Shown here one piece after another: positions 55,986-64,000 of a stretch of DNA of 64,000 nt. Each line of letters begins with the position of its first letter. Position 1 is the first letter of the stretch. The stretch covers positions 1-64,000 of the forward strand of contig UQDC01000006.1 of NCBI GenBank assembly GCA_900539755.1, in the 5' to 3' direction. The position numbers were made by a program, and so were the translations under genes. This DNA is from an uncultured Alistipes sp. (GTDB lineage: Bacteria > Bacteroidota > Bacteroidia > Bacteroidales > Rikenellaceae). The notes under the pieces are model-generated. The model saw only the letters and a list, made by a program, of their open reading frames with translations. It made no database searches and was not told the origin of the DNA.

Positions 55986-57464
55986 TTAACGATTAGCTGA
56001 ACTCCTTTTCTGATTTTGGAGTGGAAAATGGTTGGTTGCCGGTTCGATTCGTGATGGCAGGGGCTGCGTTAATTCGATCCACACCGGTAAATGGTCGCTG
56101 TATCCTCCGGTATATGTGTTGCCGTCAAATGTGCGCAAAGGATAACCTCGTTTGGCACCATCCCTTTGTAACAGGTATTCACGAACGAAAATACCATAAC
56201 GTCCCGAAAAAGTCAGCTCTCCAGTGGGGCTTGTCGAGTTTTCTGTTCTGCTGTTTTGTGGCAATGCCAGATTGCGACTCATGATAATAAAATCGTATTG
56301 CAGACGACGGTCTCGATAACAGTAAGAACCGAACCCTCGTCGTTCGCTCTCGATGAATGGCGTGAAAAGATTATGTCCGAGAATGGTTTTGCCGATTGCG
56401 GAAGAGGGAGTTGCATTGAAGTCTCCCATGACGATCAATTTACGGTTGGGCTCTCGATGTGACAAAGAGTCCGTGATTTGATGCAGCAGTTGTGCTGCTC
56501 GGTTTCGCAGGGCGCTGCCGTTGGGTATGGCCGGCATATGGCAAATGACAAGGCAGAGCGGTTCGTTGTTCAGCTCGCCCTCAACAATCAGAAAGTCTCG
56601 ATGCACCAACGGGGCTCCGGCCTGGCTGATCCGTTGGGGAATGAAACTGCTGCCCCGATAGAGCAGCGCTACATCAATGCCTCGTGAATCGGCCGTATGG
56701 CGATGGATGTAATTGTAATCTTGATCCATGGTTAGTAGCAGGTCTTGGAGGACCTCTTCGTTCTCTATCTCTGCTAAACCGATTATGTCGGCTTGCAATT
56801 CGTCGAGGACTTGGGCAATGTGCGAGATTTTGTGTCGGTAACGTTCGGTGTTCCAACGACGGACTCCTCGAGGGGTAAATTCGGTGTCGTAAGTCAACGG
56901 ATTGCGTATGGTGTCAAATAGGTTCTCGATATTGTAAAAGGCAATTTTGATCGATTCGGTGTGCAGGTCGTTGGAGTGGTGTGCAAAATGGGTCGAGTCT
57001 GCGTTGACAAATCTGTCAAAATCTGGGTGCGATTGGTGATCCTCCGAATCTGTTGAAGTAGAGGCCTGTGAATGGTTCAGAGGCTGGCTGTCGGTGGTGT
57101 TGTGGTTAGTGTTGCTGTAATTTGTGACGGTGTTTGTTGATTGGGTTAGGTGTTGGGTGTGAGGAAATTGTGTGTTTGTAATCGCTGGTGCTGAAGCGTT
57201 GGGAAGAATCGATAAGTGATGTGAGTCGTGAGTGTCTTCGTGAATTGAGGGTGCGTATTGGCAGTTTGTATGAATAGGCTGCAATAGGTTGCAGTTGGAT
57301 GAAGGGCTTGGCGTTGCTTCAGCGGATTGGTAGAATGTGTGGTTTTGGGAGGTGGAATCCATAGAGGGAGAGTGTGCGTTTGCGGGTGTAGCCCAAACGC
57401 TACTGAACTCTACAAAGAGCAGTTGCAGGATAATTACTGTGATGAATCGTACAGATGCTCGCAT
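55986..57464 (-). CDS. Secreted endonuclease/exonuclease/phosphatase family protein
   Basis: A 492-residue protein with an N-terminal signal peptide (to about residue 30), a low-complexity linker (about 31-168) rich in Ser, Thr, Asn, His and Gln, and a C-terminal catalytic domain (170-475). The domain has KIAFYNIENLFDT, GLAEIENEEVLQDLL with the metal-binding glutamate, VMGDFNATPSS and GGYSDHLPVWIEL, the standard set of the DNase I/exonuclease III/inositol phosphatase fold. Substrate is unknown; in Bacteroidetes such secreted enzymes are usually annotated as endonucleases. The linker is unusually long; the frame is open throughout, so it is probably real. Confidence 0.8.
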   Translation of the reverse strand: MRASVRFITVIILQLLFVEFSSVWATPANAHSPSMDSTSQNHTFYQSAEATPSPSSNCNLLQPIHTNCQYAPSIHEDTHDSHHLSILPNASAPAITNTQFPHTQHLTQSTNTVTNYSNTNHNTTDSQPLNHSQASTSTDSEDHQSHPDFDRFVNADSTHFAHHSNDLHTESIKIAFYNIENLFDTIRNPLTYDTEFTPRGVRRWNTERYRHKISHIAQVLDELQADIIGLAEIENEEVLQDLLLTMDQDYNYIHRHTADSRGIDVALLYRGSSFIPQRISQAGAPLVHRDFLIVEGELNNEPLCLVICHMPAIPNGSALRNRAAQLLHQITDSLSHREPNRKLIVMGDFNATPSSAIGKTILGHNLFTPFIESERRGFGSYCYRDRRLQYDFIIMSRNLALPQNSRTENSTSPTGELTFSGRYGIFVREYLLQRDGAKRGYPLRTFDGNTYTGGYSDHLPVWIELTQPLPSRIEPATNHFPLQNQKRSSANR

Positions 57465-57995
57465 GCCTTATTGGTCTCTATGGGAATAATGGGTTGTTGT
57501 GGAGTATAGTTACTGATAACAGATTATAACAGAAGAGTTGTATTGGGTCGTGGTGAGGTCCGGTATAGTGTGGGGTTGGTCAAACCTCATTTTGCAATTG
57601 TTCGTATTCATGTAGATGTGAGTAGGTGTTTTGTCATATAATAAGATGATGTCACCATTATGTCACCGATCGGTCGAAAGTGAAAGGTTGCACTGTCGTG
57701 ATTCGGCGAGTGTGGCTCGAAGGGAAACTGACCTTGCTCTGTGACATTGCGTAACCTTTCTCTGCCATAGCCGTTATATTATAAAGGTAATAATTTTTTT
57801 CATCGAAAACCCGACAAGAAAATTAAGTACCCGTTTTTTGCCTCTTTTTAGCTGTTTTGAGAGCCTGAAATGAATTCGTGCTCGCCAAAAGAAACCTCCA
57901 AAATGAAAAGTACCCCAAAATCGGATTTTAAGGGCTCTTTTTTTGCGGTTCGTTAAAAAAGCTGTAACTTTACCAAGTTATATGAATGTAAAGCT
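57465..57995. other. Divergent intergenic region upstream of gyrA
   Basis: About 530 bases. It has a direct repeat ATGTCACC twice, 11 bases apart, at about 57648-57667, and a gyrA promoter near its right end. I see no small gene. Confidence 0.5.
57942..57972 (+). promoter_or_regulatory. Promoter of gyrA
   Basis: TTTG (57942-57945), 19 bases, then TAACTTTA (57965-57972), one mismatch to TAnnTTTG. The transcript would start about 15 bases before the gyrA ATG. Confidence 0.6.
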
Positions 57996-60557
57996 ATGAG
58001 TGAAGAGACAGGAGAAAAAATCATTAAGATTAATATAGAGGAGGAGATGAAAACTGCCTACATCGACTATTCGATGTCGGTAATTGTCGCTCGAGCTCTG
58101 CCTGATGTGCGTGACGGCCTGAAACCCGTCCACCGCCGTATCCTGTACGACATGAGCAGCGAATTGAATCTGACCTCCGATAAACCCTATCGTAAATCGG
58201 CCCGTATCGTCGGTGACGTGCTCGGTAAGTTCCACCCCCATGGTGACTTGTCTGTCTATAATGCCATGGTGCGTATGGCACAAGAGTGGAGCCTCCGCTA
58301 TCCGTTGGTCGATGGCCAGGGTAACTTCGGTTCGGTCGATGGAGACTCCCCGGCTGCTATGCGTTATACGGAGGCCCGTATGATGAAGATCGCCGATGAG
58401 GTGATGGCGGATATCGAAAAAAATACGGTCGATTTCCGTCCTAACTTTGATGAAACACTGAAAGAACCGGTGGTGCTCCCGACCAAAGTGCCCCTGCTGA
58501 TGGTCAACGGTTCGTCTGGTATTGCGGTCGGTATGGCAACCAATATGCCGCCCCACAACCTGACTGAGGTGGTAAATGCCTGCTGTGCATACATCGATAA
58601 TCCAGATATTGAGATCTCAGATCTGCTGCACTTTGTCAAGGCCCCGGATTTCCCCACAGGCGGTATCATTTACGGATACGAAGGTGTACGTGAAGCCTAT
58701 GAAACCGGACGTGGCCGTATCATTATGCGTTCCAAAACCGAAATCGAACACACTTCGACCGGTCGGGAATGTATCGTAGTGACCGAGATCCCATATATGG
58801 TCAATAAGGCCGAGATGATCAAGAAGATCGCCGACCTGATCAATGAAAAGAAACTGGAGGATATCGCCTATATCAATGATGAGAGTGATCGTAGCGGTAT
58901 GCGTATCGTCATCATTCTCAAAACCGATGCAGTGGCCAGTGTCGTGTTGAACAACCTGTTCAAATATACCCCGCTGCAGACGTCATTCCCGGTAAACAAT
59001 ATCGCTTTGGTGGATGGTCGCCCGACGTTGTTGACCCTCAAAGATATGATCAAGTACTTTGTCGAACACCGTCATGATGTGGTGGTGCGTCGGGTTAAGT
59101 ACGATCTGGAGCAGGCCGAAAAACGGGCCCATATCCTGGAGGGATTGCTCATCGCCGTGGACAATATCGATGAGGTGATCCGCATCATTCGTTCGGCCAA
59201 GACCCCTGATGAGGCAAAAGCCGGTTTGATCGAACGCTTCTCATTGACGGAAGTTCAGGCCTCTGCAATTATCGATATGCGTCTGCGTGTGCTGACCGGC
59301 CTGGAAAGAGACAAGCTCAAAGCAGAATACGACGACCTGTGCAAACAGATCGAATACTTCAAAGAGGTGCTCGACAGCTATGCGTTGCAGATGAAGATCG
59401 TGAAAGACGAACTGATCGAACTGCGTGACAAGTACGGTGACGAACGTCGCACCGAATTGGTGATGCGGGCCGAAGAGTTCAACCCCGAAGATTTCTATGC
59501 AGATGATGAAATGGTAATCACCATTTCGCATATGGGTTACATCAAACGTACCCCGTTGACCGAATATCGTACACAGAACCGTGGCGGTGTCGGCATGAAG
59601 GGCAGTGCAACCCGGGATGAGGACTTCATCGAACATATCTATGTGACGACCATGCACAATACGATGCTCTTCTTTACCGAGAAGGGACGTTGCTATTGGC
59701 TCAAGGTTTATGCAATTCCGGAAGGCTCACGCTCGTCGAAGGGTCGTGCATTGCAGAATGTGATTCAGATTGAACCGGACGACAAGATTCGTGCATATAT
59801 CAATGTGCGTCGTTTGAACGATAAGGAGTATGTCGATAATAACTACATTATCATGTGTACCAAAGAGGGTGTCGTGAAAAAGACCCGCTTGGAGGCATAC
59901 TCTCGTCCTCGCCAAAACGGCGTGAACGCCATTACGATTCGTGAAGGAGACCAGCTGATTGAGGCTAAATTGACTACCGGTAACAGCGAGGTGTTAATCG
60001 CTGCCAAAGAGGGTAAGGCCATTCGTTTCAACGAAGAGGCGGTTCGTCCGATCGGGCGTACGGGTGCCGGCGTAAAAGGTATTACGATCGAGGATGATGA
60101 CGAGGTGATCGGAATGGTTTGTGTGGAACCTGACAGCAAGGAGGATATTCTGGTTGTCTCTGAGAATGGTTATGGTAAACGTACCGATTTGGATGACTAC
60201 CGGATTACCAATCGTGGTGGAAAGGGTGTCAAAACATTGCAGATTACCGAAAAAACTGGAAAACTGATCGCAATCAAATCGGTAACGGATGATAATGACC
60301 TGATGATTATTAACCGTTCAGGGTTGACGATCCGCATTCCGGTAAGCGATATTCGCGTGTCGGGTCGTGCAACACAGGGTGTCAAAGTGATCAACTTGCG
60401 TGAAGGTGACTCTATTGCTTCGGTAATTCCGGTGCCCAAAAGTGATGATGAAGAACAACCTGTTGTAGAACAGAGTGGTGTTGAAGCTGAAGCCACGGAT
60501 GTAGAGACGACGGCTTCATCTGAGACCATGAATTCAAGCCCTGTTTTGGAAGAGTAG
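57996..60557 (+). CDS. gyrA: DNA gyrase subunit A
   Basis: The breakage-reunion subunit of DNA gyrase, 853 residues. The catalytic tyrosine is Y124 in PAAMRYTEAR. The winged-helix and tower regions follow, then a coiled coil (about 400-470) and a C-terminal beta-pinwheel with the GyrA box near EYRTQNRGGVGMKG (about 524-537). The quinolone-resistance region reads KFHPHGDLSVYNAMV, with L85 and N89 at the places equivalent to E. coli S83 and D87. The last 35 residues are an acidic, low-complexity tail. Start ATG 57996 is 15 bases after the inferred transcript start. Confidence 0.97.
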   Translation: MSEETGEKIIKINIEEEMKTAYIDYSMSVIVARALPDVRDGLKPVHRRILYDMSSELNLTSDKPYRKSARIVGDVLGKFHPHGDLSVYNAMVRMAQEWSLRYPLVDGQGNFGSVDGDSPAAMRYTEARMMKIADEVMADIEKNTVDFRPNFDETLKEPVVLPTKVPLLMVNGSSGIAVGMATNMPPHNLTEVVNACCAYIDNPDIEISDLLHFVKAPDFPTGGIIYGYEGVREAYETGRGRIIMRSKTEIEHTSTGRECIVVTEIPYMVNKAEMIKKIADLINEKKLEDIAYINDESDRSGMRIVIILKTDAVASVVLNNLFKYTPLQTSFPVNNIALVDGRPTLLTLKDMIKYFVEHRHDVVVRRVKYDLEQAEKRAHILEGLLIAVDNIDEVIRIIRSAKTPDEAKAGLIERFSLTEVQASAIIDMRLRVLTGLERDKLKAEYDDLCKQIEYFKEVLDSYALQMKIVKDELIELRDKYGDERRTELVMRAEEFNPEDFYADDEMVITISHMGYIKRTPLTEYRTQNRGGVGMKGSATRDEDFIEHIYVTTMHNTMLFFTEKGRCYWLKVYAIPEGSRSSKGRALQNVIQIEPDDKIRAYINVRRLNDKEYVDNNYIIMCTKEGVVKKTRLEAYSRPRQNGVNAITIREGDQLIEAKLTTGNSEVLIAAKEGKAIRFNEEAVRPIGRTGAGVKGITIEDDDEVIGMVCVEPDSKEDILVVSENGYGKRTDLDDYRITNRGGKGVKTLQITEKTGKLIAIKSVTDDNDLMIINRSGLTIRIPVSDIRVSGRATQGVKVINLREGDSIASVIPVPKSDDEEQPVVEQSGVEAEATDVETTASSETMNSSPVLEE

Positions 60558-60642
60558 TCGAGTTGATGATCTTCAGTTTTTCATGAACAAATAACATAAC
60601 TCAAACAAAAGAAACAAGTTAAACCAATTAATACTTACGATT

Positions 60643-61956
60643 ATGAAACGATTATTGGTATTGGCTTCTATTGCCACAATGGGCGTAAGCGGTACTGCAT
60701 TTGGCCAGTCTGGTGTGAATGAAGCTAACCTGATGCAGAAAGTCAGCAAAGCCGAAGCCGCTACTCAGGATCCGAAAAAGAATACCAAAGCAGCAACTTG
60801 GATTACTTTGGGTGATGCCAATTATAATGCTACGATTGCTCCTATTGCCTCACTGTATAGAGGTCTGAGTGAACTCGAAATGATGTTTATGATGGGCAAG
60901 AATGAGCAATCTACGGATACAATTAATGGTGTTCAGATGAATGTCGCATCTTATGATTATGTTGATGTTTATCTGACTAATGGTGTGGTTTCTTTCTGGA
61001 AAACGAAAAAAGCAATCAACCCTAATGGCTTGGAGAAAGCTGAAGCAGCTTATATGAAAGCCTATGAATTAGATAAGGATAATGCTGCCACTTTGAAAAA
61101 GGTTCAGCAGGGCTTGACTAATGTTTATAACTGGTATAAACAGATTGCCGACAATAATTTCACCCAACAGAATTTGCCAGTAGCTGCATCTGAATTTGCT
61201 AAGGCATATGATTTGTTGCAGGAAGGTGTGATTACCGCTGCTGATACAACCAGCTCATTTAATGCAGGTTTGATTTATGCAATCCTGAAAGATTATCCTA
61301 ACGGAGAGAAATATCTGTCAGCAGCGTTGAAAGATGGTTTGGCTAAAGGTGGTGATACCTATTACTATCTGAATCTTTGCTATGCCGGTGAAGGTAAAAA
61401 TGCTGAGGCTAAACAGGTGTTGATGGATGGTATTAAAGCCTATCCAATGAATTCAAAACTGGTAGAGGGTCTGCTCTCAGTTTATGCAGCAACCGGTGAA
61501 GATCCTAATGAGATTATTCCATTGGTAAATGAGGCTATCCAGAATGATCCGAAGAACCCTGAACTGTATGCAGGTTTAGGTCGTGTATATGACAAATTGG
61601 GACAACCTGACAAATCAATCGAAGCGTTCAAACAGGCTTTGGCGTTGGCTCCAGATGATTTCGCTACCAACTACAATATCGGTTTGATGTTGATCAAACG
61701 TGGTGATGAAGCGAACAATGCATTGAATGACAAAATGTTCACTAGCACTGAATCTTTGAAAGCTGAAGAGGCTGCTGTTAACGCTATGTATGCAGAGGCT
61801 CTAGCTCCACTGGAAAAGGCTCATGAGTTGCAGCCGGATGATATCACGACGGTTGAACTGCTGAAAAACCTCTATTTCCGTTTCCGTGACGACAATGCAC
61901 AGTATATGGAGAAATACAAACATTATAACGAATTGCTAGAGTCTATGCAGCAATAG
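60643..61956 (+). CDS. Secreted TPR-repeat protein downstream of gyrA
   Basis: A 437-residue protein with a signal peptide ending in GTAFGQ and several TPR repeats, the clearest at about 300-345 (NPELYAGLGRVYDKLGQPDK) and 390-430. It has no catalytic motif. A TPR protein in this place after gyrA is common in Bacteroidales; I infer a scaffold in the periplasm. It may have its own transcript, as the spacer from gyrA is 85 bases, and it ends with a very clean terminator. Confidence 0.78.
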   Translation: MKRLLVLASIATMGVSGTAFGQSGVNEANLMQKVSKAEAATQDPKKNTKAATWITLGDANYNATIAPIASLYRGLSELEMMFMMGKNEQSTDTINGVQMNVASYDYVDVYLTNGVVSFWKTKKAINPNGLEKAEAAYMKAYELDKDNAATLKKVQQGLTNVYNWYKQIADNNFTQQNLPVAASEFAKAYDLLQEGVITAADTTSSFNAGLIYAILKDYPNGEKYLSAALKDGLAKGGDTYYYLNLCYAGEGKNAEAKQVLMDGIKAYPMNSKLVEGLLSVYAATGEDPNEIIPLVNEAIQNDPKNPELYAGLGRVYDKLGQPDKSIEAFKQALALAPDDFATNYNIGLMLIKRGDEANNALNDKMFTSTESLKAEEAAVNAMYAEALAPLEKAHELQPDDITTVELLKNLYFRFRDDNAQYMEKYKHYNELLESMQQ

Positions 61957-61976
61957 TTTGATGGAAAATAGATAAT

Positions 61977-62009
61977 AAAAAGAGCGTCAGAAATGGCGCT
62001 CTTTTTTAT
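61977..62009 (+). terminator. Intrinsic terminator with GAAA tetraloop
   Basis: Stem AGAGCGTCA (61981-61989) and TGGCGCTCT (61994-62002) closed by the stable tetraloop GAAA, then TTTTTATT. It lies 25 bases past the TPR gene stop. Confidence 0.85.
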
Positions 62010-62132
62010 TTTGGACAAAATTTTGCAGGAAAGCAGGAGATGGATTATTTTTGTGATTTGTATAATTGGATGGAAAAGGCTTTGCAAAATAGTGCGCATG
62101 TTAGGCGTTGATTTGCAGCTTGATAGATAATC

Positions 62133-63584
62133 ATGATGGAAGAACAGGATAATAAAATATTATCGGAACTGACCGGTTCTGAATATAAATATGGGTTTAC
62201 GACCGATGTCGAGACCGAAATCATCCCCAAAGGGCTGAATGAAGAGGTCGTACGACTCATCTCGGCGAAAAAAGGTGAGCCGGAGTGGATGTTGGCTTAT
62301 CGTCTCGAGGCTTATCGCCGTTGGAAGACGATGACAATGCCTCGTTGGCCTCATTTGGATCTGCCGGAGATCGATTTCGATGACATCATCTATTATGCGG
62401 CACCAAAGGCTAAACCAAAATTGAATAGCCTCGATGAAATTGACCCCAAACTGAAAGAGACATTTGATAAATTGGGCGTTCCTCTGGAGGAGCAGATGAT
62501 GTTGTCAGGCGTTGCAGTCGATGCCGTGATGGACTCCGTGTCGGTCAAAACAACTTTCAAGGAGACCCTTTCCGAAAAGGGAATCATCTTCTGTTCCATG
62601 TCGGAGGCAATCCGGGATTATCCCGATCTGGTCCGTAAATATTTGGGCAGTGTGGTCCCCAGTACCGATAACTTCTTTGCGGCTTTGAATGCAGCGGTCT
62701 TTTCGGATGGCTCGTTCTGCTATATTCCCAAAGGGGTGCACTGTCCGATGGAACTCTCGACCTATTTCCGAATCAATGCAGCCGGAACAGGACAGTTCGA
62801 ACGGACGTTGATTGTGGCCGATGAGGGGGCCTATGTCAGCTATATGGAGGGATGTACCGCTCCGATGCGTGATGAAAATCAGTTGCATGCTGCCGTAGTC
62901 GAAATTGTCGTGATGAAGGATGCCGAGGTCAAGTATTCGACCGTTCAGAACTGGTATCCCGGTGACAAAGAGGGACGTGGCGGTATTTACAACTTTGTGA
63001 CCAAACGGGGAATTTGCAAGGGCGAAAATGCCCGGTTGTCGTGGACGCAGATCGAAACCGGTTCAGCCCTGACCTGGAAATATCCGAGCTGTATTCTGGC
63101 CGGAGATAATTCGGTCGGAGAGTTCTATTCGGTGGCTGTGACCAATAACTGTCAGCAGGCCGATACCGGTACGAAGATGATCCATTTGGGGCGCAACACC
63201 CGCAGTCGGATTGTCAGCAAAGGTATTTCGGCCGGACGTAGCCAGAATAGCTATCGGGGATTGGTCAAGGTGGCTCGCAAGGCCGAAAATGCCCGCAACT
63301 ATTCGCAGTGCGACTCCCTGCTGATTGGGGATCGGTGCGGAGCTCATACCTTCCCCTATATTGAATCGAACAACCGTTCGGCTGTGGTTGAACATGAGGC
63401 AACCACCTCCAAAATCGGAGAAGATCAGCTCTTTTATTGCAACCAACGTGGCATCTCTACGGAGGATGCTGTGGGACTGATTGTCAACGGTTATGCCAAA
63501 GAGGTGCTGAACAAGTTGCCTATGGAGTTTGCGGTTGAGGCGCAAAAATTACTCTCGATCTCGTTGGAGGGTAGTGTTGGTTAG
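62133..63584 (+). CDS. sufB: Fe-S cluster assembly protein SufB
   Basis: The scaffold subunit of the SufBCD complex for iron-sulfur cluster assembly, 483 residues. The long beta-helix core is clear: KGVHCPMELSTYFRINA, VADEGAYVSYMEGCTAP, WYPGDKEGRGGIYNFVTKRG and the C-terminal EHEATTSKIGEDQLFYCNQRG with catalytic-region histidine and cysteine. It is followed by sufC after 56 bases, the usual suf order. Confidence 0.96.
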   Translation: MMEEQDNKILSELTGSEYKYGFTTDVETEIIPKGLNEEVVRLISAKKGEPEWMLAYRLEAYRRWKTMTMPRWPHLDLPEIDFDDIIYYAAPKAKPKLNSLDEIDPKLKETFDKLGVPLEEQMMLSGVAVDAVMDSVSVKTTFKETLSEKGIIFCSMSEAIRDYPDLVRKYLGSVVPSTDNFFAALNAAVFSDGSFCYIPKGVHCPMELSTYFRINAAGTGQFERTLIVADEGAYVSYMEGCTAPMRDENQLHAAVVEIVVMKDAEVKYSTVQNWYPGDKEGRGGIYNFVTKRGICKGENARLSWTQIETGSALTWKYPSCILAGDNSVGEFYSVAVTNNCQQADTGTKMIHLGRNTRSRIVSKGISAGRSQNSYRGLVKVARKAENARNYSQCDSLLIGDRCGAHTFPYIESNNRSAVVEHEATTSKIGEDQLFYCNQRGISTEDAVGLIVNGYAKEVLNKLPMEFAVEAQKLLSISLEGSVG

Positions 63585-63640
63585 ACCGGGAGGGAGGACT
63601 CCTCGTTGGTCTTGTAGAAACCCGGAACAAAAAAGAATCA

Positions 63641-64000
63641 ATGAAAATGGCAGAAAAAGATATGTTGGAGATTAAGGATTTGCATGCCAGTGTAGATGGC
63701 AAGGAGATACTCAAAGGGATCAATCTGAGCGTCAAGGCTGGAGAGGTGCATGCCATCATGGGCCCGAACGGTTCGGGTAAAAGTACGTTGGCTTCGGTGC
63801 TGGCGGGAAACGAACGCTTTGAGGTGACTCAGGGTGAGGCATGGTTCCAAGGACAGAATCTTTTTGAAAAGAGTATTGAAGAGCGTGCCCGCATGGGGCT
63901 GTTCCTCGGATTCCAATATCCGGTCGAAATCCCGGGCGTGAGCATGGCCAACTTCTTGCGCTATGCGGTGAACGAAAAACGTAAATATCAAGGATTGGAA
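63641..64000 (+). CDS. sufC: Fe-S cluster assembly ATPase SufC (partial)
   Basis: The 5' 120 codons of the SufC ABC ATPase, cut by the window end. The start MKMAEKDMLEIKDLHASVDG leads to Walker A MGPNGSGKST, then the Q-loop region GLFLGFQYPVEIPGVSM. SufC powers the SufBD scaffold. Either ATG 63641 or ATG 63647 may be used. The frame is open to the end of the window. Confidence 0.94.
   Translation, partial: MKMAEKDMLEIKDLHASVDGKEILKGINLSVKAGEVHAIMGPNGSGKSTLASVLAGNERFEVTQGEAWFQGQNLFEKSIEERARMGLFLGFQYPVEIPGVSMANFLRYAVNEKRKYQGLE

Noticed and set aside
1..64000. CRISPR arrays, tRNA or rRNA genes, intact insertion sequences, prophage
   Set aside because: I looked for regular repeats, tRNA T-loop motifs, transposase genes and phage genes by eye and saw none; a tRNA scan could still find one I missed.

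Overview
The window is a chromosomal segment of a member of the order Bacteroidales (phylum Bacteroidetes). I base this on the gene families (DUF4295 beside L28/L33, DUF4301, DUF4919-like lipoprotein, Bacteroidetes putative porin, FKBP lipoprotein, TPR-ribH next to recF), on promoters of the TTTG-N19-21-TAnnTTTG type, on starts that mostly lack a Shine-Dalgarno sequence, and on a 6S-like RNA between zapA and rny. I cannot name the family or genus. I saw no rRNA, tRNA, CRISPR array, intact insertion sequence or prophage.

Layout. 1-8.3 kb (minus strand): serine hydrolase and ResB-like protein, RNase Y, 6S-like RNA, ZapA with a coiled-coil partner, RimO and a lipoprotein. 9.4-17.9 kb (plus strand): a five-gene locus that looks like a synthase-dependent exopolysaccharide export system: HEAT-like membrane protein, GT2 synthase, TPR/beta-barrel protein, DUF4838 lipoprotein and DUF1573 protein. 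Four of its five genes carry a lesion: three in-frame TAG codons and one frameshift in an A8 run. 18-26.3 kb (minus): FtsY, DUF4295, L33, L28, a K+/H+ antiporter, CinA, PyrD and PdxB. 27.3-31 kb (plus): agmatinase-family protein, NhaA and FKBP lipoprotein. 31.3-34.3 kb: DciA-like protein and RecF, divergent from TPR-RibH. 34.7-39.3 kb (minus): aminotransferase IV-like protein, rhomboid protease, HolA and DUF4301 protein. 40.3-45 kb (plus): MurB, TilS and transketolase. 45.1-47.9 kb (minus): MurF and mannose-1-P guanylyltransferase. 48-52.3 kb (plus): PssA, putative porin and MltF-like transglycosylase. 53-57.5 kb (minus): pyruvate phosphate dikinase and a secreted endonuclease/phosphatase-fold protein. 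58-64 kb (plus): GyrA, a TPR protein, SufB and SufC (cut by the window end).

Most of the content is housekeeping: RNA turnover, protein targeting, ribosome, wall and nucleotide synthesis, replication, and Fe-S assembly. The points of most interest are the damaged exopolysaccharide locus, placed between ftsY and rimO; the GyrA quinolone-resistance region, which reads Leu and Asn where sensitive enzymes usually have Ser and Asp; low-complexity Ser/Thr/Asn/His/Gln segments inside several minus-strand enzymes (RimO, MurF, PyrD, the endonuclease); and a marked G/T richness of the plus strand in non-coding DNA that may explain those segments.
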